From Chloroflexota bacterium (lineage in GTDB: Bacteria; Chloroflexota; UBA6077; JACCZL01), in the NCBI GenBank assembly GCA_020845495.1, contig JADLFM010000220.1, forward strand, positions 1 to 14,497: a DNA stretch of 14,497 bases. Direction: 5' to 3'. The notes under the pieces are model-generated. The model saw nothing but the letters and a program-made list of their open reading frames with translations, did not search any database and had not been told where the DNA came from. This document shows, in pieces, positions 14,445-14,497 of the stretch (the stretch's first letter is position 1; each line of letters begins with the position of its first letter). Both the position numbers and the translations under genes were made by a program.

Positions 14445-14497
14445 ATGGGCAGCGGTGGGACGATTATCGACGGCACGGGGTGGAGTCGCTGGGGCCG
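14445..14497 (+). CDS. Possible amidohydrolase N-terminus (partial)
   Basis: From ATG 14445 the frame reads MGSGGTIIDGTGWSRWG and runs off the right edge; an in-frame stop lies at 14418. GGTIIDGTG resembles the first strand of amidohydrolases such as D-aminoacylase or dihydropyrimidinase-like enzymes. The residues that usually precede it (a short hydrophobic strand ending in RGG) are missing, and there is no well-placed ribosome site, so this may be chance or the start may lie elsewhere. Confidence 0.3.
   Translation, partial: MGSGGTIIDGTGWSRWG

Overview
The window is about 65% G+C and reads as chromosomal DNA of a Chloroflexota bacterium, most likely near Thermomicrobia/Sphaerobacter. That placement is an inference from four traits: a short one-polypeptide aconitase, a MetE-like enzyme made only of the catalytic half, an F420-type luciferase-like oxidoreductase, and a 23S rRNA gene that appears unlinked from 16S. 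No phage, transposon, integron or CRISPR structure is visible. The window looks like housekeeping and peripheral metabolism rather than a mobile island.

Layout. Positions 1 to about 38 are the 5' end of a minus-strand 23S rRNA gene that runs off the left edge. About 820 bases without a convincing gene follow; they hold a boxA-like element, an inverted repeat and a plus-strand promoter candidate. Next come two plus-strand genes of unknown role. The first (859-2124) encodes a coiled-coil protein with a disordered Pro/Ala linker and a C-terminal domain of predicted beta-alpha-beta-beta-alpha-beta pattern. The second (2252-4006) encodes a membrane protein joining a degenerate response-regulator receiver, a degenerate CPBP/Abi membrane domain and an SH3b domain. 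A 34-codon ORF overlaps its start by ATGA.

Positions 4007-9827 hold a same-strand metabolic block: citrate (or methylcitrate) synthase, a PrpF-family isomerase whose start codon abuts the preceding stop, a 678-residue aconitase and a MetE-core methyltransferase-like protein. Synthase, isomerase and aconitase together suggest handling of citrate/aconitate-type tricarboxylates: a methylcitrate route, or repair of trans-aconitate. The block ends at a perfect 32-bp palindrome, which lies between it and a convergent minus-strand LLM-class oxidoreductase (9952-10851).

The oxidoreductase is divergent from a small Cys-containing protein (11022-11321). A GH65 disaccharide phosphorylase follows (11552-13960). 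The right end carries a minus-strand tRNA-Lys(CTT) with encoded CCA and a hairpin terminator, then possibly the first codons of an amidohydrolase running off the edge.
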